Shown here piece by piece: positions 17,458 through 25,616 of a stretch of DNA of 64,000 bases (its first letter is position 1; each line of letters opens with the position of its first letter). Origin of the DNA: Bacillota bacterium (GTDB lineage: Bacteria; Bacillota; SHA-98; UBA4971); the NCBI GenBank assembly GCA_012516125.1, contig JAAYXB010000047.1:45599-109598 (forward strand), written 5' to 3'. Made by a program: the position numbers and the translations under genes. The notes under the pieces are model-generated. The model saw only the letters and a list, made by a program, of their open reading frames with translations, ran no database searches and was not told the DNA's origin.

Positions 17458-18333
17458 ATGAGAGAGAGGTTACTCCGCCCTATTTTCTTTGTGCCAGCCC
17501 TGGTGTTGCTCGCCGCCTTCGTGGTTTACCCCGTGGTGAACACCGTTTGGCTGAGTTTCCTCTCACCGAATGGCGATTTCGTTGGTCTCGACAACTATGC
17601 CGAGGTCCTGAGCCAGCCCGAGATGGTGGACCCGAGGGGCTTCCAGAGGGGGTTTCCGTATGGGGCGCTCATCCACAACTTCCTGTGGCTCATCATTCAC
17701 CTTCCATTGACGGTGCTTCTGGGCCTCGCTCTCGCGGTCGTCCTGAGGGGCGTCAGGGGCGGATCGGTAATCAAGTCCGTAGTGTTTCTCGGCATGGTCA
17801 CGCCAATGATAGTGGGCGGGATCATCCTGCGCTTCATGTTCGATGGCAGCATAGGGATAGTGCCCGGCATTGTGCGGTTACTTGGTGGGACTCCGCACAC
17901 GCTCACAGCATACCCGGAGACCGCCCTTCTCTCGCTCATCCTGGGATCCCTGTGGCTCTGGGTCCCTTTCGGGATGGTGCTGTATTCGGCAGGGCTGGAG
18001 ACGATCCCCTCAGAAGTGTATGAGGCGGCAATGATAGACGGGGCATCGCCCCTTTCCATGTTCTTCAGGATAACCTTCCCGCTCCTCAAACCCATTACCG
18101 AGGTCGTCGTGACGATGACCTTTCTGTGGGACCTGAAGATATTTGACGTGGTGTACGCCGCAACCATGGGAGGTCCTGGTGGAGCCTCCAACGTGCTCGC
18201 GCTTCAGATGTACTTCTATGCGTTCCGCGAGTTCAACTCCAATAGCGCGGCGGTTGTCGCGTGCGTTCTGATGCTGCTCACCACCCTTGTCGCCGCTCCC
18301 ATGATGATAAGGTCCGCGCGGGAAGCGAGGTGA
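17458..18333 (+). CDS. Sugar ABC transporter permease (MalF/UgpA type)
   Basis: This is a membrane subunit of a carbohydrate importer. The 291-residue protein has six predicted helices, starting FVPALVLLAAFVVYPVVNTV. The cytoplasmic EAA loop, EVYEAAMIDGASPL near residues 185-199, docks onto the ATPase. ATG at 17458 follows GAGGAG by 8 nt. It is the first gene of an operon with a second permease and TreT; in Thermococcus and Thermus the same set forms a trehalose/maltose transporter. The substrate-binding protein and the ATPase are not in this operon, so they must be encoded elsewhere. Confidence 0.9.
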   Translation: MRERLLRPIFFVPALVLLAAFVVYPVVNTVWLSFLSPNGDFVGLDNYAEVLSQPEMVDPRGFQRGFPYGALIHNFLWLIIHLPLTVLLGLALAVVLRGVRGGSVIKSVVFLGMVTPMIVGGIILRFMFDGSIGIVPGIVRLLGGTPHTLTAYPETALLSLILGSLWLWVPFGMVLYSAGLETIPSEVYEAAMIDGASPLSMFFRITFPLLKPITEVVVTMTFLWDLKIFDVVYAATMGGPGGASNVLALQMYFYAFREFNSNSAAVVACVLMLLTTLVAAPMMIRSAREAR

Positions 18334-18341
18334 GCGGGAAC

Positions 18342-19175
18342 ATGCGAAGGAAAACCCTGACAGCGCTGTCCAGAGATGCGGTCGCGTGGATCATTGGGCT
18401 GGTGTGGATAGTCCCGTTCCTTGGCGTCTTCATGGCTTCGATAAGGCCGCTTAGCGAGATCATCCACGGCTGGTGGAGGTTCGAGTCGTTCACGCCCACC
18501 CTGCGTAACTTCATCGGCGCGTGGAACCACCCGGCCGCGCCGCTTTCTGAGGGAATGGTCAACTCACTGAAGGTCGCCATTCCTGGCACCATCGTGCCGC
18601 TTTTCGTCGCGGCCATCGCGGCATACGGGTTCGCCAGGTTCAGGTTCCCCATGAAGACCTACCTGTTCCTCACCATTGTCATGCTGATGACCATTCCGCA
18701 GCAAATGATCGCTGTCCCCATCTTCCGGATAATGAAGAACCTCGGCCTTGTCGATACACCATTCGGGCTCGTGCTGGTCCACTCCGCATGGGGAATCCCA
18801 TGGATCCTCTTCTTCATGAGGAATTTCTTCTCCACGCTTCCCATTGAGGTCGAAGAGGCTGCGCGAGTAGACGGGGCGTCGGACTTCAGGGTGTTTTTCC
18901 AGATAGTGCTGCCAATGTGCGTTCCCGCGCTGGTGTCGTCGGCCGTGCTGCAGTTCATGTGGGTCTGGAACGACTTCTTCCTGGCCCTCATCCTCATCTA
19001 TTCGCCTGAGAAGCTCCTCGCCACCCAGCGCATCCCGCTTCTTAGAGGCATGTATCACATCGACTGGGGGGTCCTGACCGCAGGCACCATAATCGTGATG
19101 CTCGCGCCGATTCTCGTATTCGCTTTCCTCCAGCGCTACTACGTCAAGGGGATGGTCGGATGGGTGTCCAAGTGA
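18342..19175 (+). CDS. Sugar ABC transporter permease (MalG/UgpE type)
   Basis: This is the partner permease of the preceding gene, 277 residues. It has six helices and the EAA loop EVEEAARVDGASDF near 168-182. ATG at 18342 lies 9 bp after the first permease's stop and is preceded by AGGTGAGCGGGA; a GTG overlapping that stop is an alternative start. With the first permease it should form a heterodimeric pore that needs a shared or distant MalK-like ATPase. The following TreT gene suggests trehalose or another alpha-glucoside as substrate. Confidence 0.9.
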   Translation: MRRKTLTALSRDAVAWIIGLVWIVPFLGVFMASIRPLSEIIHGWWRFESFTPTLRNFIGAWNHPAAPLSEGMVNSLKVAIPGTIVPLFVAAIAAYGFARFRFPMKTYLFLTIVMLMTIPQQMIAVPIFRIMKNLGLVDTPFGLVLVHSAWGIPWILFFMRNFFSTLPIEVEEAARVDGASDFRVFFQIVLPMCVPALVSSAVLQFMWVWNDFFLALILIYSPEKLLATQRIPLLRGMYHIDWGVLTAGTIIVMLAPILVFAFLQRYYVKGMVGWVSK

Positions 19176-19307
19176 CTCCCTGCGCCGTGCGTGCCGGCAC
19201 GACGGGGCGCTGCAGCATAAGACGCGGCACATGGCCTGACATGTGCGCATGAATCCGCAAAACAGGGACTGTCCTGGAAAACGTGAAGGATACGGAGACG
19301 ATGTAGA

Positions 19308-20621
19308 ATGGCAAGAGCGATCAAGACCGCAACGAAATCACTGAATGATTACAGAAGGGTCGCGGGAGAGGACGCGATCGAGGAAATAAGGGCGCTCGCT
19401 GCACCCTTCAGGGGCGCGGAGGTTCTCCACATCAATTCCACCGCGTACGGCGGGGGCGTGGCGGAGATCCTGTACACCATCGTCCCGCTGATGAGAGATA
19501 TCGGCCTCGCGGCCACGTGGACGGTGATCGAGGCACCGCCGGCCTTCTTCGATTTCACGAAAGCGCTGCACAACGCTCTCCAGGGCATGGCGGGCCAGGA
19601 CCTCAGGCCGGGCCTTGACACATACCTGGCCACGAACGAGCGGGAGGCCGCTTGCTTCTCGGGAAGCCCGGACTTCGTGGTGGTCCACGACCCGCAGCCC
19701 GCCCCGCTCGCAAGTCACCTCCGGGACAGGTTCGGGCCGAAGACGAAGTGGATCTGGCGGTGTCACATCGACCTCTCGAGTCCCGCCGAGGAAGCGTGGG
19801 ACCTCATAAGGCCGTTTGTGGAGCGCTATGACGCGGCGATATTCACGATGCCGGCCTACGCCAAGGAGGGCCTTCGCGTGCCTCGCCTTGCGATGATCCC
19901 GCCGTCCATCGACCCCTTGAGCCCCAAGAACGTGGAGATGCCCGTGGGAACGGCCAGGGAAATCGTCGCCGGATACGGCGTGGATCCCTCGCGGCCCATC
20001 CTCGTGCAGGTGTCCAGGTTCGATCCTTGGAAGGACCCGCTCGGAGTGATCGATGCGTACCGCATGGTGAAGCGCGAGATCCCCGGCGTGCAGCTTGCCC
20101 TCGTCGGCTCTATGGCCGCCGACGACCCGGAGGGCATGGCGTATTACCGGATGTCCGTGGAGCACGCAGCAGGGGACCCAAACGTGCACATCCTATCCAA
20201 CCTGAACGGCGTCGGGAATGCAGACGTGAACGCCTTCCAGACTGCGGCCGACGTCGTGGTGCAGAAATCCATCCGCGAAGGCTTCGGACTCACCGTGTCC
20301 GAGGGGCTCTGGAAAGCCCGCCCGGTGGTCGCGGGCAATGTTGGCGGGATCCCGCTGCAGGTCCAGGACGGCAAGTCGGGGTTCCTGGTGAGCTCCGTGG
20401 AGGAGTGTGCGGAGAGAATCCTGTATCTTCTCACAAACCCGGAGAAATCCCGGGAGATGGGGCTCGCCGGCAAGGAGCACGTGAGGCGACGTTTCCTCTC
20501 GACCCGGCACCTCGCAGACTACCTTACGCTGTTCCGAGCCCTCGCGTCCGAGCCCTCGCGCAGGATAGAGTCCCCACCGCCCGGGAGCTTGCCGTGTAGC
20601 ACCGTGGCCCCGCGTCTTTGA
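19308..20621 (+). CDS. treT: Trehalose glycosyltransferring synthase (TreT-type GT4)
   Basis: TreT reversibly converts trehalose and NDP to NDP-glucose and glucose. The 437-residue GT-B protein shows VLHINSTAYGGGVAEIL (about 39-55), WRCHIDLSSPAEE, an IPPSIDPLSPKN turn and the donor-site segment KSIREGFGLTVSEGLWK. These are features of archaeal and thermophile TreT rather than general GT4 enzymes. ATG at 19308 has GGAGACGATGTAGA before it. It lies 132 bp after the second permease, so import and use of trehalose are probably linked. Confidence 0.87.
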   Translation: MARAIKTATKSLNDYRRVAGEDAIEEIRALAAPFRGAEVLHINSTAYGGGVAEILYTIVPLMRDIGLAATWTVIEAPPAFFDFTKALHNALQGMAGQDLRPGLDTYLATNEREAACFSGSPDFVVVHDPQPAPLASHLRDRFGPKTKWIWRCHIDLSSPAEEAWDLIRPFVERYDAAIFTMPAYAKEGLRVPRLAMIPPSIDPLSPKNVEMPVGTAREIVAGYGVDPSRPILVQVSRFDPWKDPLGVIDAYRMVKREIPGVQLALVGSMAADDPEGMAYYRMSVEHAAGDPNVHILSNLNGVGNADVNAFQTAADVVVQKSIREGFGLTVSEGLWKARPVVAGNVGGIPLQVQDGKSGFLVSSVEECAERILYLLTNPEKSREMGLAGKEHVRRRFLSTRHLADYLTLFRALASEPSRRIESPPPGSLPCSTVAPRL

Positions 20622-20644
20622 AATCCCTGCCACTCACCCTGAAA

Positions 20645-20674
20645 GCGGAGGCGGCGCCCTTGCGCCGCCTCCGC
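20645..20674. terminator. Bidirectional hairpin between treT and CoA-disulfide reductase
   Basis: GCGGAGGCGGCGC, a CCTT loop and GCGCCGCCTCCGC form a perfect 13-bp stem between two convergent genes. On the minus strand it is followed by TTTCAGG; on the plus strand the T run is missing. It is the likely end point for one or both transcripts. Confidence 0.8.
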
Positions 20675-20706
20675 GCATCGAGCCAAACTTCAAGTTGCAG
20701 GAAACT

Positions 20707-22386
20707 TCAGATGATCTGCGGTTTCCCGTGGAACATCTTCCACGCGTCAAACCCGCCTGCCAGGTGGGAGACGTCATCGAAGCCGCGCTGCTTCAAGATT
20801 TTGTAAGCAAGGTAGGAGCGGTAGCCGACGGCGCAATACACCACCGTCTTCTTGTGTGGGTCAAGCTCACCCGCAAGCTCGCGCAACTGGTCGATAGGTA
20901 TGAGACGCGCACCGGGGACCTCGCCCGTCTTGTTGCGCTCGGCCGGGGTCCGGACATCCACAAGCTGGATTTCCTCGCGCTTGAGGAGAGCGTCGAGCTC
21001 ATCCGGCTCGATCGCGTCCACCTCGCCACGGTGGATGTTCGCGGCCACGAAGCCCGCGATGTTCACAGGGTCCTTCGCCGACGAGTATGGCGGGGCATAC
21101 GCGAGGTCGAGGTCCTCCAGGTCCTCCACGGTCATGCGGGCGTGGATCGCCGTGGCAATGACGTCTATTCTCTTATCCACCCCGGCGCCTCCGACGATCT
21201 GTGCACCCAGCACCCGTCCCGTGAACCTGTCGACCACGAGTTTTACGGTCATCATACGGGCGCCGGGGTAATACCCGGCATGGTGCTGGGAATGGGTGTA
21301 GGAAACGTAATGTGGGATCCCCTCACCAGACGCCTCTCTCTCGGAAAGGCCGGTCTTGGCGATGGTAAGGTCGCAGACCTTGACGATCATCGTGCCGAGC
21401 GAGCCCGCGTAACGCATGTTGCCGCCTGCGGCGTTCGCTCCGGCCACCCGCGCCTGCTTGTTGGCAGGCCCGGCAAGCGGCACCCGCACAGGCTTGCCGG
21501 TGACAAGGTGCCTTATCTCGCAGATGTCCCCGGCCGCGTAGATGTCCGGGTCGCTCGTCTGCATCCTGTCATTCACAACCACGCCGCCGACCTGGCCGAT
21601 GGCAAGCCCGGCCTGCCTGGCAAGGTCCAGCCTGGGCGCGACGCCCACGGCAGAGATCACGAAGTCGCATGCGACCGTGTTGCCGCTAGCCAGCTTCAGG
21701 TCGAGCTTGCGTGTGGTGCCATTTTCTGTTATCCCTGCGACCTTCTCTCCAAGCAGCACCCGGACGCCCTTATCCCGGAGGTGGATGGCAAGGGGCTCTG
21801 CCATCTCACTGTCAACGGGTGGCAACAGGTGATCCATCATCTCCACGAGCGTAACGGCGATCCCTCGCTCGAGGAGCGCTTCCACAGTTTCGAGACCGAT
21901 GAACCCACCCCCGATCACGGCCGCGTTCGCCGGCCTGTGCTCCTCCAGGAAGCTCTGGAGCCTGTCGGCGTCCTCCACTGATACGAGGGTGAACACCCCA
22001 GGACTGTCCAGCCCCCGTATCGGAGGGCGGGCGGGCTCACTGCCCGTGGCGAGGATGAGCGCATCGTAGCGCTCGTCCCGGGTATCCCCGGTTTCGAGGT
22101 TCCGGACGGATATTGTCTTCCGCGACCTGTCGATGGCCGTGACCTCGTGGCGCGTCCGCACGTCTATGTTAAACCTGGACGCAAGCCTCCCGGGGCTGAC
22201 GATGAAAAGCTCCTCGCGCCTTTGAATGACGCCGCCTATGTAGTAGGGCAGGCCACAGTTGGCCCACGAGACATACGGCGTGCGCTCGAAGATGACTATC
22301 TCGGCATCCTCGGACGTCCGCCGGGCCTTCACCGCTGCGCCTGCCCCGCCAGCTACGCCGCCCACCACAAGAATCCGCTTCCCCAC
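20707..22386 (-). CDS. CoA-disulfide reductase with C-terminal rhodanese domain
   Basis: This is a flavoprotein that reduces CoA disulfides, polysulfides or persulfides with NAD(P)H. In the 559-residue protein the FAD-binding GGVAGGAGAAVKARR lies at the N-terminus and the single redox cysteine is in WANCGLPYYIGG (Cys44). A NAD(P)H-binding IGGGFIGLETVEAL and a dimerisation domain follow. The last 100 residues are a rhodanese domain with Cys518 in VVYCAVGYRS. The fusion is the CoADR-RHD type. GTG at 22386 has GGGAGG 9 nt upstream; a TTG three codons earlier directly abuts the ribosome binding site and is less likely. Confidence 0.92.
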   Translation of the reverse strand: MGKRILVVGGVAGGAGAAVKARRTSEDAEIVIFERTPYVSWANCGLPYYIGGVIQRREELFIVSPGRLASRFNIDVRTRHEVTAIDRSRKTISVRNLETGDTRDERYDALILATGSEPARPPIRGLDSPGVFTLVSVEDADRLQSFLEEHRPANAAVIGGGFIGLETVEALLERGIAVTLVEMMDHLLPPVDSEMAEPLAIHLRDKGVRVLLGEKVAGITENGTTRKLDLKLASGNTVACDFVISAVGVAPRLDLARQAGLAIGQVGGVVVNDRMQTSDPDIYAAGDICEIRHLVTGKPVRVPLAGPANKQARVAGANAAGGNMRYAGSLGTMIVKVCDLTIAKTGLSEREASGEGIPHYVSYTHSQHHAGYYPGARMMTVKLVVDRFTGRVLGAQIVGGAGVDKRIDVIATAIHARMTVEDLEDLDLAYAPPYSSAKDPVNIAGFVAANIHRGEVDAIEPDELDALLKREEIQLVDVRTPAERNKTGEVPGARLIPIDQLRELAGELDPHKKTVVYCAVGYRSYLAYKILKQRGFDDVSHLAGGFDAWKMFHGKPQII

Positions 22387-22470
22387 GGTTCTCAACCTCC
22401 CATCTACATGCCCTGCGCAGTCTACATGCCCTTCCCAGTCAGCCTGTTCGTGCCGCCTGTGGCTACCTTC

Positions 22471-22665
22471 TCAGTAGTCCTCATTCGAGGCGCTCGTCCG
22501 GAGCGAGTCGGCAATGCTCATGGACGCCCCGCAGACAGGGCAGGACACCATCTCTTCCGTTGACGAACCGCTTACTCCGAACATGTTTCCGCACTGCTTG
22601 CACTTGATGCTCTGCTCTGCGTTGTCCGGCATCCTCGGGCACTCTCGCCTGTCATTCTTCTTCAT
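22471..22665 (-). CDS. Small zinc-ribbon protein
   Basis: This 64-residue protein has two CxxC pairs: CKQCG near residue 21 and CPVCG near 42, spaced as in rubredoxin-like or FmdB-like zinc ribbons. The segment between is MFGVSGSSTEEMVS. AAGGAG lies 7 nt before ATG 22665. Function is unknown; many such proteins are regulatory or scaffold subunits. It is upstream of CoA-disulfide reductase on the same strand, 84 bp away. Confidence 0.75.
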   Translation of the reverse strand: MKKNDRRECPRMPDNAEQSIKCKQCGNMFGVSGSSTEEMVSCPVCGASMSIADSLRTSASNEDY

Positions 22666-22829
22666 ACGTAATCTCCTTCCTTCCCGGGGCCGCGTGCAGC
22701 CCCAATCTTTTGAGCCGCTCGCCCGCGCCATGCTCGCAGTCTCGCGGCCGTGCGCGTGGTCTCGCGGCAACTCTCAGTATTCCCCATCAGCGCACAGCTT
22801 ACCCTATCCGGTGGACGCGCGACGATCGG

Positions 22830-22909
22830 TCGCCAGCCGGCCACGTGTGTCGCCACCAGGCCATGTGTGTCGCCAGCGGGCCACGTGTGTCGCCAGCAGG
22901 CCGCGTATG
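22830..22909 (+). repeat. 20-bp tandem repeat, four units
   Basis: Four exactly 20-bp units of the form TCGCCAGCNGGCCACGTGTG follow one another (22830, 22850, 22870, 22890), with one to four changes each. They lie in the leader region upstream of the zinc-ribbon gene. Every unit contains an E-box-like (C/T)NCGTG core. Confidence 0.85.
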
Positions 22910-23114
22910 ATAAAGGTACGCCGGGCTGAAGGCACACCCAAGTGTAAGTCAAGAAATCGCCCGCACCCTTCCAGGAGCTCGCGCTGTTGCGCTCCGCGGA
23001 CGCCGCCCCAGGCGGGGCACCTCGACAGAACTTGGTGGCGCCACCTGCATGCCACCGGGCTGACAGGTAAGGAAGCGCGTCTCCTCTATCGACCTGGGAT
23101 GGTAGAAGAAACGA

Positions 23115-23143
23115 GAGCGCCCCTCCCTCATGGAGGGGCGCTC
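23115..23143 (-). terminator. Terminator hairpin after SASP 1
   Basis: GAGCGCCCCTCC, a 5-base loop and GGAGGGGCGCTC form a perfect 12-bp stem 25 bp beyond the stop codon. On the minus strand it is followed by a T-rich TCGTTTCTTC. Confidence 0.8.
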
Positions 23144-23168
23144 AGAACACTGACGTTACACCTTTGAA

Positions 23169-23507
23169 CTACATGGGCTGGTTGTAGCCGGTCTGAGTCT
23201 GCTCGGCGCCGTACCCGGATTGGGCCGACCGCTGAGCAGTGGGCTGAGTAAGCCCGGCCTGGAACCCGGCCTTCACGCCGGCCACCGTGCCCTCAACCAG
23301 GGACCGCTCGGCGGCCTCGATCATCCTGCGCACCATGTGTCCGCCAACAGCGCCACACTGAGCGGAGGGCAGGCTACCCCAGTAGCCTGAATTGATAATG
23401 TTGCTGGGCAGGTTCAGCTCATTGGCTATCTCGTACTTGAACCTGTCGAGCGCCGCGAGGGCGTTGGGGACAACCGGACGATTCCTTCTGGCCGCGCCTC
23501 GTGCCAT
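23169..23507 (-). CDS. Small acid-soluble spore protein, alpha/beta type (1)
   Basis: This protein coats spore DNA and protects it from UV and heat. The 112-residue product has the two family signatures: the N-terminal helix LDRFKYEIANELNL, which contains the GPR-protease-like EIANEL site, and CGAVGGHMVRRMIEAAERSL in the second helix. A Gln/Thr-rich tail makes it longer than classical SASPs (60-75). ATG at 23507 follows a purine-rich AAGAGGA. A possible sigma-G promoter lies upstream (GCATA at 23564-23568, 19 bases, GACTATA at 23538-23544), weaker than that of SASP 2. Confidence 0.93.
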   Translation of the reverse strand: MARGAARRNRPVVPNALAALDRFKYEIANELNLPSNIINSGYWGSLPSAQCGAVGGHMVRRMIEAAERSLVEGTVAGVKAGFQAGLTQPTAQRSAQSGYGAEQTQTGYNQPM

Positions 23508-23768
23508 TCCTCTTCACCACCCTTCGCGTTTTCTGTCTATAGTCTTACACCGCGCGCAAGATATATGCGAGGGAACGTATGGGGAGGGCGCGATTTGGTT
23601 ACCCTATGAAGACGGGTTCGCCAGGCCGGGGAGACTGCACCACTGCAGCAAAGAAGGACCAGGTGCAATGCAGGTTTTTGCACCCGGCCCTCTAAGCGAT
23701 CAGCGGCCCTGGGCCTGCCTGGGTAAGGTCCCGCGCGGCACCACGCGAGAGCCCGCCTCGTTAAGTTG

Positions 23769-23790
23769 GGTCAGGTCAGGTCAGGTCAGG
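23769..23790 (+). repeat. GGTCA pentamer tandem repeat
   Basis: Four consecutive GGTCA units followed by GG lie in the intergenic stretch between the two SASP genes. Nothing else is recognised nearby. Confidence 0.85.
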
Positions 23791-23846
23791 ACCGCAGCTA
23801 CCTGTGATGTCCGCCGCAGCGCCGCAATATGATAGCCCGAACGGCA

Positions 23847-24176
23847 CTACGACCCGCGTGGCGTTTCTGCTTCGCCATTACCGGTTTCGCCACTACCGGT
23901 TTCGTCGCTTCCAGTCACAGGTAGCCCCAGGCCGGACCGGAATCCGGCCACTGCCTCGGCTGCCACTTGCTCAGCGATGGCCTTCTCGGCGGCCTCGATC
24001 ATTCTCTTGACCATGCGTCCCCCGACGGCACCGCATTCCCTGGACGAAAGATTGCCCCAGTAGCCATGCTGATAGACCTCTTGTGGAAGGTTCATTTCTC
24101 TCGCGATCTCATACTTGAGCACGTCGAGCGGGCGCCTTGCGCCCTTCGCAGCAGGCCGATTCTTTCTGGCCGGCAC
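23847..24176 (-). CDS. Small acid-soluble spore protein, alpha/beta type (2)
   Basis: This is a second spore DNA-binding protein of 109 residues. LDVLKYEIAREMNL and CGAVGGRMVKRMIEAAEKAI are the family signatures; the cleavage-site region reads YEIAREM rather than YEIANEL. The C-terminus is a Gly/Thr/Glu repeat (GSDETGSGETGNGE). GTG at 24176 follows AAAGGGGGG. A good sigma-G-type promoter lies 31-60 bp upstream. It lies 340 bp upstream of SASP 1 on the same strand and the two probably arose by duplication. Confidence 0.93.
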   Translation of the reverse strand: MPARKNRPAAKGARRPLDVLKYEIAREMNLPQEVYQHGYWGNLSSRECGAVGGRMVKRMIEAAEKAIAEQVAAEAVAGFRSGLGLPVTGSDETGSGETGNGEAETPRGS

Positions 24177-24206
24177 CGCAAGTCCCCCCTTTTCACCTGG
24201 TACGCA

Positions 24207-24236
24207 TATAATTCCCGGCTCGCACGCGGGCTATGT
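24207..24236 (-). promoter_or_regulatory. Sigma-G-type promoter of SASP 2
   Basis: On the minus strand ACATA (24232-24236) and AATTATA (24207-24213) are separated by 18 bases. The sigma-G consensus is GHATR, 18 bases, CATNHTA; four of five and six of seven positions match. This is what a forespore-expressed SASP gene needs. Confidence 0.6.
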
Positions 24237-24320
24237 GAGGGTCATGCTGGGTGATGCCCTGCGGCATCCTGCAGTGCTGAAATCGGGGTGGTACGACGAA
24301 TTTAGCCTATTGTACCGGAG

Positions 24321-25148
24321 TTACTCTATAGTGACAAATTCTGGTTGTCGATTGCGAAATACAGTGATGCGCCGAAAGCCGAGGGACCTCGCAAGGTCAA
24401 CGGCATACGGTATAGCGAAGCCCGCGTCGCGGACGCGGTGGGCGTCGGACCCGAGCGTTATAAGCTCGCCTCCCAGCCTGCGGTAGAGCCTGAGGGTCTC
24501 CACGCCAGGCAGCGTCTCGTGAACAGGGTGCCTAAGACCGGAGGTGTTGATCTCCAGCGCGGTGCCCCTCTCTATGAGCGCCCTTAGAATCGCCTCGATC
24601 TCGTCGGAGAATGCCCCGAGTGGCACCTTCCCATACTTTTCAAAAGCATATCGCTTGATGAAATCAAGGTGGGCAAGGGAATCATACAGGCCCGACCGGG
24701 CGAGGGCGAACACGTTCTCGAGATAACGGCGGCAAGCCTCCTCGAGTCCGTAGCGGTCGAATATCTCCCCGGTCGTGGAAAGGCTGTCCACCCAGTGGAC
24801 GGAGCCCAGAACGAAATCCATGCGGCGGCCGGAAAGGAACTCTTCTACCTCGCCGCCGTACCAGGTCTGGTAGTCGGCCTCGACTCCGATCCTGACCTCC
24901 AGGGTCCCCTCCCATTTCCTCGCAGCCTGCTCCACAGCTTCCCGGTAAGCCTCGAAACGCAGGTATCCATGACTTTCATCTCTAGGTTCGAAGTCAACAT
25001 GGTCCGTGAAGCAAATTCCCGCAAGCCCGGACCGCACGGCGGCCTCGCACATTGCCTCTATCGTGTCCTCTGCGTCGGGAGAAAATGTGGAATGAATGTG
25101 GAAGTCCACGAGTGGGGTTGCACGGTGCTTAGTGCTGCCACACAACAT
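24321..25148 (-). CDS. PHP-domain phosphatase (histidinol-phosphatase HisK/HisJ-like)
   Basis: This is a 275-residue metal-dependent phosphoesterase. The PHP signature DFHIHSTFSPDAEDT (residues 15-29, His17 and His19) is present. CFTDHVDFEP, the central GVEADY, VLGSVHW, HLDF and the final GSDAHR also supply metal ligands. The length and motif set match monofunctional histidinol-phosphatase, which removes phosphate in histidine synthesis, but other PHP phosphatases look similar and no his genes lie nearby. ATG at 25148 follows AAGGAG by 9 nt. SASP 2 lies downstream on the same strand with its own promoter. Confidence 0.8.
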   Translation of the reverse strand: MLCGSTKHRATPLVDFHIHSTFSPDAEDTIEAMCEAAVRSGLAGICFTDHVDFEPRDESHGYLRFEAYREAVEQAARKWEGTLEVRIGVEADYQTWYGGEVEEFLSGRRMDFVLGSVHWVDSLSTTGEIFDRYGLEEACRRYLENVFALARSGLYDSLAHLDFIKRYAFEKYGKVPLGAFSDEIEAILRALIERGTALEINTSGLRHPVHETLPGVETLRLYRRLGGELITLGSDAHRVRDAGFAIPYAVDLARSLGFRRITVFRNRQPEFVTIE

Positions 25149-25259
25149 CTGACCACGCTCCTTCGTAGTTCGCACTTCCAGGTACGCTACTTCCAGGCAC
25201 ACTTGTGGATAGCCAACTCAAGAGTGAGGGATGATGCCGTCATGCTACCGCCTGGCGGC

Positions 25260-25386
25260 CTAGAAGCGTGCTCCGAAACTCGCGCGCGACTCTAGCGACT
25301 GCAGGCTCACGCCGCAAATCCGCAGCTAGGCGGCGTACCGGTTGTCTCATGGGCAGGGCACGGGCGGTTTCGGAGCAGACTTCTAG
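25260..25386 (+). repeat. MITE-like element family B, copy 2 (127 bp)
   Basis: This is the second copy of the element at 5553-5679. Its inverted ends are better preserved: CTAGAAGCGTGCTCCGAAAC on the left and the complement CTAGAAGTCTGCTCCGAAAC on the right. It lies just upstream of the PHP gene and about 230 bp before the palindrome array. Confidence 0.78.
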
Positions 25387-25515
25387 AAGGCCGCGTGCGG
25401 CCCGTACATAGTTCAACGCTGAGCTTGGCCATGGGGCCATAAACATGTGCGAACATGTACGAGACCCAGGCTCCCTAGTGGGTCATCGCGTGCCAGCCCC
25501 TTCTGAGCCAACCTT

Positions 25516-25600
25516 GATCCGTGATCGAAGACCGAAGATCGATGATTGACGATCGACGATTGACGATCCAAGATCGGCGGCCGACGATCGACGCGTGGCT
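25516..25600 (+). repeat. GAYGATCGA-type short repeats
   Basis: A run of about eight imperfect GACGATCGA / GAAGATCGA / TTGACGATCGAC units directly precedes the palindrome array. It is non-coding. Confidence 0.65.
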
Positions 25601-25616
25601 GCGTTCGCGCCTGGGC

